Assembly (NCBI RefSeq): GCF_900142915.1
Contig: NZ_FRCM01000008.1
Span: 248,001 to 312,000 of the forward strand
Length of the DNA: 64,000 nucleotides
Source of the DNA: Mucilaginibacter sp. OK098
GTDB taxonomy: Bacteria; Bacteroidota; Bacteroidia; Sphingobacteriales; Sphingobacteriaceae
Direction: 5' to 3'
Shown piece by piece: positions 26,588-35,691 of this stretch; the stretch's first letter is position 1; each line of letters starts with the position of its first letter. Below the pieces are notes generated by a model. That model saw only the letters and a list, made by a program, of their open reading frames with translations, was not told where the DNA came from and did no database searches. A program made the translations under genes and the position numbers.

Positions 26588-26591
26588 CGCC

Positions 26592-27587
26592 ATGGAAACT
26601 GTTGTTAGTGGTATTCGTTCAACCGGGAACTTACACTTAGGAAATTATTACGGGGCAATACAAAATTTTGTAAAAATGCAGCATGAATATAACTGCTATT
26701 TTTTTATTGCCGATTTGCATTCGTTAACTACGCACCCCACCCCTGCCGATCTGCATGGGAATGTAAAGCAGGTGCTGGTTGAATATTTAGCCGCAGGTAT
26801 TGATCCTGAAAGAGCTACCATTTATATCCAATCTGATGTACCGGAAACCTCTGAATTATATCTTTATTTAAACATGAACGCCTATTTGGGCGAACTGGAA
26901 CGCGCAACATCATTTAAGGATAAGGTACGTGCTAATCCCGATAATGTAAACGCCGGATTATTGACTTACCCGGTGTTAATGGCTGCCGATATTATTCTCC
27001 ACAAGGCAACAAAAGTACCTGTTGGTAAAGACCAGGAACAACACCTGGAAATGTCACGTACGTTTGCTAACCGTTTTAACAGGCTTTATAATAAAGATTA
27101 TTTCCCCGAGCCTTATGCTTTCAACTTTAGTGATAACCTGGTAAAAATCCCGGGACTTGACGGTAAAGGAAAAATGGGTAAGTCAGAAGGTGAAGGAAAT
27201 GCGGTTTACCTTTCAGATTCGCCGGAAATTATTCGCAAAAAAGTTATGCGGGCAGTTACTGACGGCGGCCCCACAGCTGATAACCAGGAAAAACCTGTAG
27301 AGATCCAAAACCTGTTCGATATTATAAAAGTTGTTTCGTCTGCCGATACTTATGAGCATTTTGATAACCTCTATAATACCTGTCAGATCCGCTATGGCGA
27401 CCTTAAAAAACAGCTTGCCGAAGATATAATTATTGCCACAGCCCCTATCCGCGAGAAGATCAATGATATATCACAGGATGCATCATACCTGCGCCAGGTT
27501 GCGCGCCATGGAGCTATAAAAGCACGTGAAAGCGCATCAAAAACCATTAAGGAAGTAAGAGAAATCATAGGCTTTAAGAACTTTTGA
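26592..27587 (+). CDS. trpS: Tryptophanyl-tRNA synthetase
   Basis: A 331-residue class-I synthetase that charges tRNA(Trp). The start METVVSGIRSTGNLHLGNYYGA contains the HIGH-like motif (NLHLGNYYG) and is preferred over an in-frame upstream ATG that lies inside the plsC leader. KMGKSEGEGNAVYLSDSP supplies the KMSKS-like loop. Length and order fit the family. The gene stands alone, is followed by a heptamer repeat spacer and diverges from plsC. Confidence 0.97.
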   Translation: METVVSGIRSTGNLHLGNYYGAIQNFVKMQHEYNCYFFIADLHSLTTHPTPADLHGNVKQVLVEYLAAGIDPERATIYIQSDVPETSELYLYLNMNAYLGELERATSFKDKVRANPDNVNAGLLTYPVLMAADIILHKATKVPVGKDQEQHLEMSRTFANRFNRLYNKDYFPEPYAFNFSDNLVKIPGLDGKGKMGKSEGEGNAVYLSDSPEIIRKKVMRAVTDGGPTADNQEKPVEIQNLFDIIKVVSSADTYEHFDNLYNTCQIRYGDLKKQLAEDIIIATAPIREKINDISQDASYLRQVARHGAIKARESASKTIKEVREIIGFKNF

Positions 27588-27795
27588 GTTGGCTGATAGT
27601 TAATGGTTCATAGTTCATGGCTAGAAAAAAAGCAATTCATTGTTGATAGTTCATGGTGCATGCTGTATATTAGTCGGAGTTTCATTTCAGCACAAATAGC
27701 AAATGCATATTAAAATTGAGCTTAAAACCATTAACTATCATCTGTTAACCACGAGCTTTCTGCTATGAACTATGAACCATTAACCATGAACTAAC
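27588..27795. repeat. Inverted GTTCATG-family heptamer arms filling the trpS-dNK spacer
   Basis: G-rich arms begin immediately after the trpS stop (27588-27624 and 27640-27665: GATAGTT AATGGTT CATAGTT CATGG). The inverted arms CCATTAACTATC and CTATGAA CTATGAA CCATTAA CCATGAA CTAAC occupy 27726-27795 and end on the base before the kinase ATG, so they form its 5' leader. About 60 nt in the middle are unrelated. Confidence 0.85.
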
Positions 27796-28410
27796 ATGCA
27801 CATTGCTATTGTAGGAAACATAGGCGCCGGTAAAACTACCCTTACCGAATTACTGGCAAAAAATTACGGCTGGGATCCGTTGTATGAAGCGGCTGATAAC
27901 AACCCATACCTGGAAGATTTTTACAGCGACATGAAACGCTGGAGCTTTAATCTGCAGATCTACTTTTTAAATACCCGTTACCGCCAGATCATTGATATTC
28001 AGAAAAACGATCATAATATTATCCAGGATCGTACCATTTATGAAGATGCTTATATTTTTGCAGAAAACCTGCATGATATGGGTTTGATGACCACCCGCGA
28101 TTATGAAAATTATGCGGCTATATTTGATAACATTACTGAGTTTATAAAGCCACCCGATCTGCTTATTTATCTGAAAGCATCCGTACCTACCCTGGTTAAC
28201 AACATCCAGCGCCGTGGCCGGGAGTATGAATCAGGTATCCGTCTTGATTATTTATCAAAATTGAACGACAAGTATGATAAATGGATAAAGGGTTACAAAC
28301 TGGGCAAACTACTTATAATTGATAAAGACAACATTGATTTCGCCAACAATACCGAAGATTTAGCAACTATTGTTCAATTGGTGGAGAGGGAGTTGAACGG
28401 GTTGTTTTAG
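27796..28410 (+). CDS. Deoxynucleoside kinase
   Basis: A 204-residue dNK-type kinase that phosphorylates deoxynucleosides for salvage. The P-loop GNIGAGKTT is at the N-terminus, followed by FNLQIYFLNTRYRQI, the DRT motif in IIQDRTIYEDAYIFA, and the lid Arg residues in NNIQRRGREYE. Length is normal for deoxyadenosine/deoxyguanosine-kinase-like enzymes. The start codon directly follows a repeat arm, and the next gene starts 29 bp downstream in the same direction. The exact base preference cannot be read from the sequence. Confidence 0.93.
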   Translation: MHIAIVGNIGAGKTTLTELLAKNYGWDPLYEAADNNPYLEDFYSDMKRWSFNLQIYFLNTRYRQIIDIQKNDHNIIQDRTIYEDAYIFAENLHDMGLMTTRDYENYAAIFDNITEFIKPPDLLIYLKASVPTLVNNIQRRGREYESGIRLDYLSKLNDKYDKWIKGYKLGKLLIIDKDNIDFANNTEDLATIVQLVERELNGLF

Positions 28411-28439
28411 ATTTGAGAATCGGGATTATTAATTCAATT

Positions 28440-29090
28440 ATGAAAAAATATCATCTCGTCTTAGTAACTCTCTTCCTTCTGATCGAATGTGAATCAGCAC
28501 CGGCTATCTTCAAACAACAAAATAACTGGCAGCAACTGAATTTAGGGCCGTTTAAAATTTCTGTTCCACAAAATTGGAAATATGAAGATCCCGGAGAACA
28601 GGAAGATTCATTTGTTGGACAAATCACTGGACCGCAATTACAATTATCCTTTGATTATAGTGGAATGGGCTATGCTAATCATTTGCTAAAAACAGAAAAA
28701 GAGTACCTGGATAGTCGCGGGTGGTGGGATCATCGTCTCACTTTTCCTTATTGGGGAACTGAAACAAAAGTTCATCTTCCGGATCAGTTACAAAAAACTA
28801 AATTCCCAAAAGCTAATTACATTGCTGATCTAACTTATAAGGGAAAGACCGTGTATCTACCTATTGAAATTCCAGCTTTCATCAAAGAGAACAACATCCA
28901 GGTAGACAGTGATAAAATGTATGTTACAAAAACTATTTGGTCAAAAACTCCGGGAAAAGGCATGACTGGTATTTATATTCATAGCAGATCATCGAGTTTG
29001 AATTTTCAAATGAGTGGATCTAATCTGTCAGCAGAAAATCAAAAATTAGCATTATTGGCTTTTAAAACAATTCATCTTAAAAACAAATGA
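28440..29090 (+). CDS. Putative exported lipoprotein-like protein, unknown function
   Basis: About 216 residues. MKKYHLVLVTLFLLIECES is a signal peptide with a Cys in lipobox position, though the preceding Glu is unusual. The mature part starts with NWQQLNLGPFKISVPQNWKYEDPG, a pattern seen in small beta-sandwich proteins, and ends with KLALLAFKTIHLKNK. I do not recognise a defined family. The ATG at 28440 is chosen over a TTG at 28413. Its stop codon overlaps the kdsB start (ATGA), so the two are cotranscribed, but no functional link to LPS synthesis is shown. Confidence 0.7.
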   Translation: MKKYHLVLVTLFLLIECESAPAIFKQQNNWQQLNLGPFKISVPQNWKYEDPGEQEDSFVGQITGPQLQLSFDYSGMGYANHLLKTEKEYLDSRGWWDHRLTFPYWGTETKVHLPDQLQKTKFPKANYIADLTYKGKTVYLPIEIPAFIKENNIQVDSDKMYVTKTIWSKTPGKGMTGIYIHSRSSSLNFQMSGSNLSAENQKLALLAFKTIHLKNK

Positions 29091-29818
29091 AAATCCTTGG
29101 CATCATCCCCGCCCGCTTCGCTTCAACCCGTTTTCCGGGCAAGCCATTAGTGGATATTGCCGGTAAAAGCATGATTCAGAGGGTTTATGAGCAGGCTAAA
29201 AAATGTATTCATTTAACAGAAGTTATTGTTGCTACTGACGACACCCGCATTTATGACCATGTATTAAGCTTTGGCGGCGTAGCCATAATGACCTCCGCCG
29301 ATCATCAAAGCGGTACCGACCGCTGTGCCGAAGTAGCCCTGCAGCACCCGCAATATAATGTAATCATCAATATTCAGGGTGATGAACCTTATATCGACCC
29401 GGAACAGATCAGCAAAGTAGCTTCCTGTTTTAACAATGCCGATACACAGCTTGCTACTTTGGTTAAGAAGATCCAGAATGAGCAGGAGTTGTTTAATGTA
29501 AATTCGCCAAAGGTGGTTATCAATAAACTATCCGAGGCTGTTTACTTTTCCCGCTCACCGCTCCCCCACATCCGCGGACAGGAGCAGCAAAACTGGCTAA
29601 GCCATTTCACCTACTTTAAACATATTGGGATCTACGGTTATCGTGCTGATGTTTTGCAGGAGGTAACTAAGCTCCCGGTATCATCCCTCGAAAAAGCCGA
29701 AAGCCTTGAACAATTGCGCTGGATTGAAAATGGCTACCGCATTAAAGTGGCGGAAACTGAACTGGAAACTTATGCGATTGATACGCCTGAGGATTTGGCT
29801 AATTTGAAGATGAGTTGA
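29087..29818 (+). CDS. kdsB: 3-deoxy-manno-octulosonate (KDO) cytidylyltransferase
   Basis: A 243-residue enzyme that activates KDO as CMP-KDO for lipid A-core synthesis. The signature IIPARFASTRFPGKPL, EVIVATDD, SADHQSGTDRCAEV, NIQGDEPYIDP and FKHIGIYGYRADVL are all present. It overlaps the preceding gene by 4 bp. Its last residues MS and the stop codon lie in a TTGATTTGA-type repeat arm. It belongs with the heptose genes at 44-48 kb in LPS-core synthesis. Confidence 0.96.
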   Translation: MKILGIIPARFASTRFPGKPLVDIAGKSMIQRVYEQAKKCIHLTEVIVATDDTRIYDHVLSFGGVAIMTSADHQSGTDRCAEVALQHPQYNVIINIQGDEPYIDPEQISKVASCFNNADTQLATLVKKIQNEQELFNVNSPKVVINKLSEAVYFSRSPLPHIRGQEQQNWLSHFTYFKHIGIYGYRADVLQEVTKLPVSSLEKAESLEQLRWIENGYRIKVAETELETYAIDTPEDLANLKMS

Positions 29819-29898
29819 TTTGATGATTTGAAAATTCGTTTTGCAAGCATTTGATTTCCACTTTCAAATTTCCAAATCATAAAATTTTCAAATCAATT
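29813..29898. repeat. Inverted TTTGATGATTTGAAAAT repeat after kdsB
   Basis: Arm 1 at 29813-29836 contains the kdsB stop codon. Arm 2 at 29861-29898 (TTTCAAATTTCC AAATCAT AAAATTTTCAAATCAA) is its inverse. The loop is about 24 nt. Confidence 0.7.
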
Positions 29899-29932
29899 CT
29901 ACAACTTCATCCACTATCCCCAATAATTTTCT

Positions 29933-29940
29933 TACTTTTG
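29933..29940 (+). promoter_or_regulatory. -7 promoter element of pyrG
   Basis: TACTTTTG is an exact TAnnTTTG match, giving a predicted transcript start near 29946 and a leader of about 50 nt that holds the hairpin below. Confidence 0.6.
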
Positions 29941-29966
29941 TATCCCGTACACAAACAATTTGTTCC

Positions 29967-29983
29967 GGCCCAAAATCCGGGCC
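29967..29983 (+). promoter_or_regulatory. GC-rich hairpin in the pyrG leader
   Basis: GGCCC and GGGCC enclose AAAATCC, ending 15 nt before the pyrG ATG. It is the only GC-rich patch in the leader and could affect translation initiation. No known pyrG control mechanism is matched. Confidence 0.4.
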
Positions 29984-29998
29984 AAACACACACAAATC

Positions 29999-31609
29999 AT
30001 GACTAAATATATCTTTGTTACGGGTGGCGTTACCTCATCGTTGGGGAAAGGAATTATCTCTGCTTCTTTAGCCAAACTTCTTCAATCACGCGGTTACCGT
30101 GTAACTATTCAAAAATTTGACCCTTATATTAATATCGACCCCGGAACATTAAACCCTTATGAACACGGGGAATGCTATGTTACGGAAGACGGAGCCGAAA
30201 CTGATCTTGACCTTGGTCATTATGAGCGTTTTTTAAATACCCCAACATCAAAAGCTAACAACATTACTACAGGCCGTATTTATCAAAACGTAATAAATAT
30301 GGAACGCGAAGGTAAATTTTTGGGTAAAACCGTACAGGTTGTACCACACATTACCGACGAAATAAAAAGAAACTTCCGCATCCTGGGCGAAAGCGGCGAT
30401 TATGATATCGTAATAACTGAATTAGGCGGTACTGTTGGTGATATTGAATCATTACCATACATTGAGGCTGTACGCCAGTTCAGGTGGGAAGTTGGTTCAG
30501 GTAATTCACTGGTGATCCATTTAACGCTAATCCCTTTTCTTGCTGCCGCAGGCGAGTTGAAGACCAAACCTACCCAGCACTCTGTAAAAATGTTGCTTGA
30601 ATACGGAATCCAGCCTGATATATTGGTTTGCCGTACCGAACATCATTTAAATACCGACATCCGCAAAAAAATAGCATTATTCTGTAATGTTAATATAAAC
30701 GCTGTAATAGAATCAATTGATGCCCCATCAATTTATGATGTGCCATTGCTGATGCTTAAAGAACAGCTTGACAAAACTGTGCTTACCAAATTAAAGCTAC
30801 CTCATAAAATTGAACCGGAACTGGTAAACTGGAAAGATTTTTTAGGCCGTTTAAAAAACCCGACATCAGAGGTAAAAATAGGTTTGGTGGGTAAATATGT
30901 TGAATTGCCTGATGCTTATAAATCTATAGTTGAGTCGTTTATCCATGCAGGTGCTAAAAATGAATGCAAGGTAAAAGTTGAATACATCCCATCAGAACAA
31001 TTAACACCCGGGAATGCCGTTGATAAGCTAAAAGGGTTACACGGTGTATTGGTTGCCCCTGGTTTTGGAGAGCGTGGTTTTGAAGGCAAGATTGAGGCTA
31101 TCCGTTACGTACGTGAAAATAATATTCCGTTTTTCGGGATTTGTCTTGGCATGCAATGTGCCGTTGTTGAATTTGGCCGTAATGTTTTAGGGTTAAAAGA
31201 TGCCAGCAGTACTGAAATGAATCCTGAAACTCCATACCCTGTAATAAATATGATGGAGGAGCAAAAGAAAGTTGTTAATAAAGGGGGTACCATGCGCCTT
31301 GGAGCTTATGCCTGCGATTTGAAAAAAGGCAGCAAAGCCGAGAAGTTTTATGGTAAAACACGTATCAGCGAGCGCCACAGGCATCGTTATGAGTTTAATA
31401 ATGAGTATTTAAAGGATTATGAAAATGCCGGTTTAGCACCATCTGGCTTTAACCCTGAAAACGACCTGGTTGAAATAGTTGAGCTTAAAAATCACCCGTT
31501 TTTTGTTGGCGCGCAATTTCATCCCGAATTAAAATCAACAGTTGCAAATCCGCACCCACTTTTTATTAACTTTGTCGCCGCTTCAATGGCGTATGCACGT
31601 AAGCAATAG
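29999..31609 (+). CDS. pyrG: CTP synthase
   Basis: About 536 residues, full length. The N-terminal synthetase domain ([47 protein letters not shown]) aminates UTP, and the C-terminal glutaminase domain carries the triad Cys in [18 protein letters not shown] with His and Glu in FHPELKS. The start is placed at the ATG at 29999 because an in-frame TTG at 29960 adds residues unlike the family. It has its own promoter and is followed by yidC 21 bp downstream. Confidence 0.97.
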   Translation: MTKYIFVTGGVTSSLGKGIISASLAKLLQSRGYRVTIQKFDPYINIDPGTLNPYEHGECYVTEDGAETDLDLGHYERFLNTPTSKANNITTGRIYQNVINMEREGKFLGKTVQVVPHITDEIKRNFRILGESGDYDIVITELGGTVGDIESLPYIEAVRQFRWEVGSGNSLVIHLTLIPFLAAAGELKTKPTQHSVKMLLEYGIQPDILVCRTEHHLNTDIRKKIALFCNVNINAVIESIDAPSIYDVPLLMLKEQLDKTVLTKLKLPHKIEPELVNWKDFLGRLKNPTSEVKIGLVGKYVELPDAYKSIVESFIHAGAKNECKVKVEYIPSEQLTPGNAVDKLKGLHGVLVAPGFGERGFEGKIEAIRYVRENNIPFFGICLGMQCAVVEFGRNVLGLKDASSTEMNPETPYPVINMMEEQKKVVNKGGTMRLGAYACDLKKGSKAEKFYGKTRISERHRHRYEFNNEYLKDYENAGLAPSGFNPENDLVEIVELKNHPFFVGAQFHPELKSTVANPHPLFINFVAASMAYARKQ

Positions 31610-31630
31610 ATATTTGTACGATACTTAGAA

Positions 31631-33487
31631 ATGGATAAAAATACGTTTACAGGATTATTCCTGATCATGATCATAATGGGTGCTTCATTTTTCTTTATGA
31701 AGCCATCAGAAGCTGACCTTAAAAAAGAAAGAATCCAGGCACATGCTGATTCTGTTAAAAAAGGCCAGATCAAATCACCTGCAATTACTACTGCAAAATA
31801 TGTTGATACATCAAAAGCAAAAGTAGCAGCAGTAAATAAAACGGTTGATTCCGCACTTTTAAAAAGCCCTTTTGGCGCAACAACAATTGGCAGCGAAAAA
31901 TTTGTTACGCTCGAAAATAAAGACATCCGCGTAAAACTTAGCACACAAGGCGGCAAAGTATATTCGGTTGAATTAAAAGAGTTTAAAACCTTCGACAAAA
32001 AACCACTCGTTTTATTCGATGGTCCAAAAAATCACTTCGGTTTAACCTTTAGCGCAGGCAATAGCAGCATAAATACTGATAAGCTTTATTTTACACCAAC
32101 TACCGGCGATCTGCAGGTTGCTGAAAAAGACTCTGGTAGTGTTACCATGCGTTTAAGCTATAGCCCTACGCAATATATTGATTACGTATACTCGCTAAAA
32201 GGCACAGGCTATAAACTTGGTTTAACAGTAAAATCAACCGGGTTAGACCAGGTAATTGCTAACAGCAATACAATTAATATTAACTGGGCATCAGGCGCCC
32301 GCAAACAGGAAAAAGATATTGAGCAGGAACGCAGGTATTCAACTGTATCCTATAACAATACCGATAACGAAAATGATAACCTGAGCGAAACAAAAGATGA
32401 TCAGAAAGAGATCAGCGATAAAAAGATCCAGTGGGTATCATTCAAGGCGCATTTTTTCTCAAGCGGATTGATTGCTAAACAAGGCTTTAATAAATCAAAC
32501 CTGGCTGTAAACACTGATGTTACGGATACAACTAACGTTAAGCAAATGAGTGCCAACCTTGTGCTGGCTAAAAGTGCTGATGGAACGTTCCCTGTAGAAT
32601 TTTATTTTGGCCCTAACCGGTTTTCAACTTTAAAAGACCAGGGATATGGTTTGGAAAAACAAATTGACCTTGGCTGGGGTCCGTTAAAATACATTAACCG
32701 TTTTGCAGTATTACCGGTATTTAACGTGCTGAAAAAGTTTAACTGGAACTATGGCTTAATCATATTAGCCTTAACCATCGTACTTAAGCTGGTTTTATCA
32801 CCGCTTACTTACAAATCATACCTTTCAATGGCCAAAATGCGGGTTTTAAAGCCCGAGATGGATGAAATTAAAGCAAAAGTTGGCGAGGATAATCCTACAC
32901 TATTACAGCAGGAATATTTAAAACTTTACAAAAAAGCCGGTGTAAATCCATTAGGCGGATGCTTGCCATTGCTGATCCAGATGCCTATTGTAATTGCCTT
33001 TTTCCGCTTTTTCCCAAGCTTATTTGAATTGCGCGGACAAAGCTTTTTATGGATGCATGATTTGTCGACGTACGATTCAATGATCACATTTCATGCTAAT
33101 ATTCCATTTATTGGTAACCACATAAGCCTGATGTGTTTGTTGATGACTATATCAACTCTTATCTATACTTATTTTAATAACCAGATCTCGGGTGCTACAG
33201 GGCAAATGAAATATATTGGCTACATCACTCCTATTATGTTCATTGGCTTTTTGAACAGCTACCCGGCAGGTTTAAATTATTATTACTTTTTGGCCAACAT
33301 GATGACCTTCTTACAGCAATACATTATTCGTTTAATGGTTGATGATAAAAAGATCCATGCACAGATCCAGGAAAATAAAAATAAACCGGTTGATCCTAAA
33401 AAGAAAACCGGCGGCTTCCAGGCCCGGATGGAAGAAATGATGCGCCAAAAACAACAGGCCACCATTGCTCCTACAAAGAAGAAGTAA
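31631..33487 (+). CDS. yidC: Membrane protein insertase YidC
   Basis: A 618-residue inner-membrane insertase that works alone or with Sec. The first helix (FTGLFLIMIIMGASFFFM) is followed by a large periplasmic beta-supersandwich (to about 350) and a conserved core of five helices, starting YGLIILALTIVLKLVLSPLTYKSY. GVNPLGGCLPLLIQMPIVIAFF and FLNSYPAGLNYYYFLANM are signature segments, and the basic tail (KQQATIAPTKKK) fits ribosome contact. It follows pyrG closely and ends in a clear terminator. Confidence 0.97.
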   Translation: MDKNTFTGLFLIMIIMGASFFFMKPSEADLKKERIQAHADSVKKGQIKSPAITTAKYVDTSKAKVAAVNKTVDSALLKSPFGATTIGSEKFVTLENKDIRVKLSTQGGKVYSVELKEFKTFDKKPLVLFDGPKNHFGLTFSAGNSSINTDKLYFTPTTGDLQVAEKDSGSVTMRLSYSPTQYIDYVYSLKGTGYKLGLTVKSTGLDQVIANSNTININWASGARKQEKDIEQERRYSTVSYNNTDNENDNLSETKDDQKEISDKKIQWVSFKAHFFSSGLIAKQGFNKSNLAVNTDVTDTTNVKQMSANLVLAKSADGTFPVEFYFGPNRFSTLKDQGYGLEKQIDLGWGPLKYINRFAVLPVFNVLKKFNWNYGLIILALTIVLKLVLSPLTYKSYLSMAKMRVLKPEMDEIKAKVGEDNPTLLQQEYLKLYKKAGVNPLGGCLPLLIQMPIVIAFFRFFPSLFELRGQSFLWMHDLSTYDSMITFHANIPFIGNHISLMCLLMTISTLIYTYFNNQISGATGQMKYIGYITPIMFIGFLNSYPAGLNYYYFLANMMTFLQQYIIRLMVDDKKIHAQIQENKNKPVDPKKKTGGFQARMEEMMRQKQQATIAPTKKK

Positions 33488-33488
33488 A

Positions 33489-33629
33489 TTAGTTCATGGT
33501 TGATGGTTCATAGATCATAGCCAAAATATTTTCATAAAAAGGCCGGAATCATGACATAAGATTTCGGCCTTTTTCGTGTTATCTATATAACGGTTTTACC
33601 CTTTTTACCATGAACCATTAACTATTAAC
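33489..33629. repeat. Inverted GTTCATG-family heptamer arms after yidC
   Basis: Arm 1 at 33489-33522 (GTTCATG GTTGATG GTTCATA GATCATA) begins one base past the yidC stop. Arm 2 at 33607-33629 (CCATGAA CCATTAA CTATTAA C) is the inverse. A conventional terminator hairpin lies between the arms. Confidence 0.8.
33536..33574 (+). terminator. Rho-independent terminator of pyrG-yidC
   Basis: AAAAAGGCCGGAATC pairs with GATTTCGGCCTTTTT (one mismatch) around a 9-nt loop. The flanking A and T runs make it bidirectional. Confidence 0.9.
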
Positions 33630-33677
33630 AATAAATTTAACTAAATTTATTAGCAAAAACTTATTACATTTACATCC

Positions 33678-35045
33678 ATGTATGCAATTGTTGATATTGA
33701 AACTACGGGTGGGCATGCCAGTGCAAATGGTATTACCGAGATAGCTATTTGCATACATAACGGTAAAAAAGTTATTGAACGTTATTCAACTTTGGTTAAT
33801 CCGCGCAGGGATATTCCTATTTATATAAGTGCATTAACCGGCATAACCAATGAAATGGTGGAGAATGCCCCGCCATTTGAAGACGTAGCACATGATGTTT
33901 ATCACCTGCTTAACAATAAGATCTTTGTAGCGCATAATGTAAATTTCGATCATTCCTTTGTACGCTATCACTTAGCTGCAGCAGGTTATGACCTTCAATG
34001 CAATAAATTATGCACTGTAAGGCTTGGCCGTAAAATAATACCTGGCCTTCCCTCCTACAGCCTTGGTAAGCTATGCCGCCATTTAGGTATTGAGAATGAA
34101 AGCAGGCACCGCGCGGCCGGTGATGCCGAGGCTACAGCGCAATTATTCTCTTTGCTATTGCAAAGCGATAAAAGCAACCATATTCCGCAGGCATTAAAGC
34201 AAACCTCAAAAGAACAGCGGCTTCCTGCCAATTTACCAAAGCAGGATGTAGAAGCCCTGCCACAATCGCCCGGCGTATATTACTTTCATGATCAGAAAGG
34301 AAAAGTTATTTATGTTGGCAAGGCAAAAAATCTAAAAAAAAGAGTTTGCAGTCATTTTACAGGTAATAACCCTGGCCCGCAGCGACAGGAGTTTTTACGT
34401 AATATTTTCAATATAACTTTCCAGCAGTGCGGTACCGAACTGGTTGCCTTTGTAATGGAAGCCGTAGAAATAAAACGTTTATGGCCAAAATATAATCGTT
34501 CGTTAAAACGGTTTGAACATGCCTATAGCTTATATGCTTTTGAAGACCAGCGCGGCTACATGCGTTTAGCCATAGATAAACACCGTAAAATGACGGGCGC
34601 CATTTACAGCTGCAATACCCTGTTTGAGGGTCGCAGCATATTAATGAAGTTGATCGATGCCTTCGGGCTTTGCCCCAAATTGTGCTTTATCCAAAATAAC
34701 AATTCGGAATGCAGCGGCCCAAATACCGGTAATTGTGCCTGTGAAGGCCATGAATTTGTAACAGATTACAACCAAAGAGTAAGTTTAGCTATTAATGAGT
34801 TAAACAAAGCGCTGCCTACATTTGCAATCCGCGATGCCGGGCGAACCGATGATGAGCACAGCTGCCTTTTAATTGAAAAAGGCAAGTTTTACGGAATGGG
34901 TTATATTTCTCATTATTTTAATGCGGATACACTTGATCAGCTAAAAAACCACCTTACACCCTACCCGGGGAATGATTATATCAGGAATATGGTGGATAGT
35001 TATGCAATAAGATACCCAGATAGGAAGATGGTGTTTGCGGGGTGA
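33678..35045 (+). CDS. DnaQ-like 3'-5' exonuclease fused to a GIY-YIG domain
   Basis: A 455-residue protein with two nuclease modules. Residues 1-165 form a DEDDh exonuclease like the polymerase III epsilon subunit: AIVDIETTG (Asp and Glu), HNVNFDHSFV and the HRAAGDAEAT motif. Residues about 195-275 form a GIY-YIG domain like that of UvrC and Cho: LPQSPGVYYFHDQKGKVIYVGKAKNLKKRV. The remaining 180 residues contain a Cys cluster (CPKLCFI, CSGPNTGNCACEGH) that may bind metal. The fusion is common in Bacteroidota and is thought to act in DNA repair as a Cho-like incision enzyme. Its biochemical role in this group is not established. Confidence 0.92.
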   Translation: MYAIVDIETTGGHASANGITEIAICIHNGKKVIERYSTLVNPRRDIPIYISALTGITNEMVENAPPFEDVAHDVYHLLNNKIFVAHNVNFDHSFVRYHLAAAGYDLQCNKLCTVRLGRKIIPGLPSYSLGKLCRHLGIENESRHRAAGDAEATAQLFSLLLQSDKSNHIPQALKQTSKEQRLPANLPKQDVEALPQSPGVYYFHDQKGKVIYVGKAKNLKKRVCSHFTGNNPGPQRQEFLRNIFNITFQQCGTELVAFVMEAVEIKRLWPKYNRSLKRFEHAYSLYAFEDQRGYMRLAIDKHRKMTGAIYSCNTLFEGRSILMKLIDAFGLCPKLCFIQNNNSECSGPNTGNCACEGHEFVTDYNQRVSLAINELNKALPTFAIRDAGRTDDEHSCLLIEKGKFYGMGYISHYFNADTLDQLKNHLTPYPGNDYIRNMVDSYAIRYPDRKMVFAG

Positions 35046-35085
35046 GAGAAATATATTTTCAAATTAAATATTAAAAGAATGTTTG

Positions 35086-35093
35086 TAACTTTG
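35086..35093 (+). promoter_or_regulatory. -7 promoter element of the toxin-antitoxin-like pair
   Basis: TAACTTTG is an exact TAnnTTTG match only 5 bases before the ATG at 35099. The mRNA is likely leaderless or nearly so. Confidence 0.5.
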
Positions 35094-35098
35094 ATATT

Positions 35099-35338
35099 AT
35101 GACTACGCTTACAGTGAATATCGATAACAAGAAATCTGAAAAGGCAGTTAAAGCTGTTTTAGATGCTTTAGGCTTAAGTTACAATGTAGAACCTACTCCT
35201 GTTGATGTGCAGCGTCCACTAAATAAAGCCGAACAACGAGTTTATAACAACATGAAGCGATCTCTGGAGCAAATTAAATTACATCAGGAAGGCAAAATCG
35301 AATTGCCTGACGCAAGAGTATTGCTCAATGATCTATAG
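35099..35338 (+). CDS. Small antitoxin-like protein
   Basis: A 79-residue protein, MTTLTVNIDNKKSEKAVKAV followed by a helical, charged half (KAEQRVYNNMKRSLEQIKLHQEG). It lies directly upstream of a RelE/ParE-like gene and overlaps it by 11 bp, the usual order for antitoxin then toxin. Family resemblance is weak (DUF2683-like), so the antitoxin role is inferred mainly from position and size. A close -7 element suggests its own promoter. Confidence 0.7.
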   Translation: MTTLTVNIDNKKSEKAVKAVLDALGLSYNVEPTPVDVQRPLNKAEQRVYNNMKRSLEQIKLHQEGKIELPDARVLLNDL

Positions 35339-35660
35339 GGTTAAAACTACTCTGGATTTCGACAAAGAATTCAAAAGGATATCCAAAAAACATAAAGGAA
35401 TTAAATCTGATCTTGCTAAGTTGATTGATGACTTAGAAGTGAATCCAACGAAGGGTACAGATCTAGGTCAAAATATATATAAGATCAGGATGTCAATTTC
35501 CGGAACCAATAAGGGTAAATCCGGTAGTGCCCGAGTTATTACTTGCGTTGTTGTGGTAAAAGAAATTGTATATCTTTCTGAAATATATTTAAAAAATGAA
35601 TACGATACTGTTGATGCAGATATTGTTATCCAACGTTTGAAAGATAGCGGATTAATCTGA
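35328..35660 (+). CDS. RelE/ParE-like toxin
   Basis: A 110-residue basic protein. YRVKTTLDFDKEFKRISKKHKGIKSDLAKLIDDLEVNP and the later YKIRMSISGTNKGKSGSARVITC and IVYLSEIYLK reproduce the RelE-fold order of helix-helix-beta sheet. RelE toxins cleave mRNA on the ribosome and ParE toxins poison gyrase; the sequence does not tell which applies. It is coupled to the upstream antitoxin-like gene by an 11-bp overlap. The pair sits alone between core genes, in keeping with recent insertion. Confidence 0.8.
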   Translation: MIYRVKTTLDFDKEFKRISKKHKGIKSDLAKLIDDLEVNPTKGTDLGQNIYKIRMSISGTNKGKSGSARVITCVVVVKEIVYLSEIYLKNEYDTVDADIVIQRLKDSGLI

Positions 35661-35691
35661 AGAATACGAATCACCGCCAAGACACTGTATA

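Noticed and set aside
31519-31998. A 159-codon minus-strand ORF over the pyrG-yidC junction
   Set aside because: It is antisense to two well-supported genes and shows no family signature.
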